A stretch of 64,000 bases of DNA from Metellina segmentata (lineage: Eukaryota; Arthropoda; Arachnida; Araneae; Tetragnathidae). A program made the translations under genes and the position numbers. Shown in pieces: positions 63,755 through 64,000 of the stretch (its first letter is position 1; every line of letters begins with the position of its first letter). The notes below the pieces were generated by a model. It had not been told where the DNA came from, ran no database searches, and worked only from the letters and a program-made list of their open reading frames with translations. Where the stretch lies: assembly GCA_947359465.1 (NCBI GenBank), contig OX375872.1:133350011-133414010 (forward strand), given 5' to 3'.

Positions 63755-63910
63755 AGCCACGGATAAAGGACAAGAACAAGAACAAAACCTGAACTGGCGC
63801 CCCACTCTCCAAACTTCCACACCATGCCAATTTGAGGACATTTGAGGCGACAGATTTAATGTGCACCAGCCCCCGTTTATGCGATGGTCTTCGATTCTAG
63901 CTAGTTTCGA
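63755..63910 (-). mobile_element. SINE-B fragment
   Basis: CGCCCCACTCTCCAAACTTC, CATTTGAGGCGACAGATTTA and CACCAGCCCCCGTTTATG are the body start on the minus strand. A decayed head follows to about 63945 (GTTTCGAACTCGCTAACCCC). Confidence 0.7.
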
Positions 63911-64000
63911 ACTCGCTAACCCCTGGGTTAACCCTGTGCTCATCCTACTGGTTCAGAAACAACCCGGAAAAGCAATATTAATGGATTTATAAAGATAATT

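Overview
This is a eukaryotic, AT-rich stretch with no convincing host gene. It consists of transposons, their broken transposase genes, short interspersed elements (SINEs) and satellite-like tandem repeats, many inserted inside one another. The mix (mariner, several hAT lineages, Tigger-like and Harbinger-like elements, a Helitron, jockey-type LINE pieces, several tRNA-derived SINEs) suggests an arthropod. An arachnid such as a spider is my best guess, from general resemblance only.

Layout. 0-5.8 kb: a minus-strand hAT relic, then SINE copies and a small tandem array made from SINE 3' ends. 6-8.2 kb: a unit of several hundred bases in three copies, each with a TTAA-flanked MITE, the first broken by a LINE RNase H fragment. 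9.1-12.8 kb: a mariner element complete from TIR to TIR, interrupted by a gag-bearing retroelement with a 9-bp target duplication. 13.3-24.5 kb: satellites (42, 85, 36, 75/149 and about 290 bp units) with a solo LTR, a Tigger-like relic invaded by a hAT relic, and a second, TA-flanked Tigger-like relic. 24-30 kb: dense SINEs, with younger SINE-A copies inside older SINE-B copies. 30-42 kb: an unrecognised segment present twice in opposite orientation, a long inverted-repeat element hosting a five-unit SINE concatemer, a 42-bp satellite split by a hAT relic, and more SINEs. 42.7-49.1 kb: five further satellites, one split by a 503-bp solo LTR. 49-55.6 kb: two hAT relics carrying SINE-A copies and a TTAA-flanked element. 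55.8-57.5 kb: a Helitron-like element carrying a Harbinger-like MITE. 58.5-59.6 kb: a 105-bp satellite. 60.2-61.8 kb: two copies of the Harbinger-like MITE nested head-on, forming a large palindrome. 62-63.9 kb: SINEs and a 247-bp array built from SINE pieces.

The most informative element is a SINE family called SINE-A here (about 333 bp, tRNA-like head, tail of TTACCA repeats). Many copies have exact 10-15 bp target duplications, and in at least three places several monomers in a row are bounded by one pair of duplications. SINE-A shares its body with SINE-B, which has a different tRNA-like head and a TACC-type tail. SINE-C carries a SINE-A-like head on a different body. Nesting gives a relative order: SINE-B before hAT, hAT before SINE-A. 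All family names ending in A-D are labels used only in this report.
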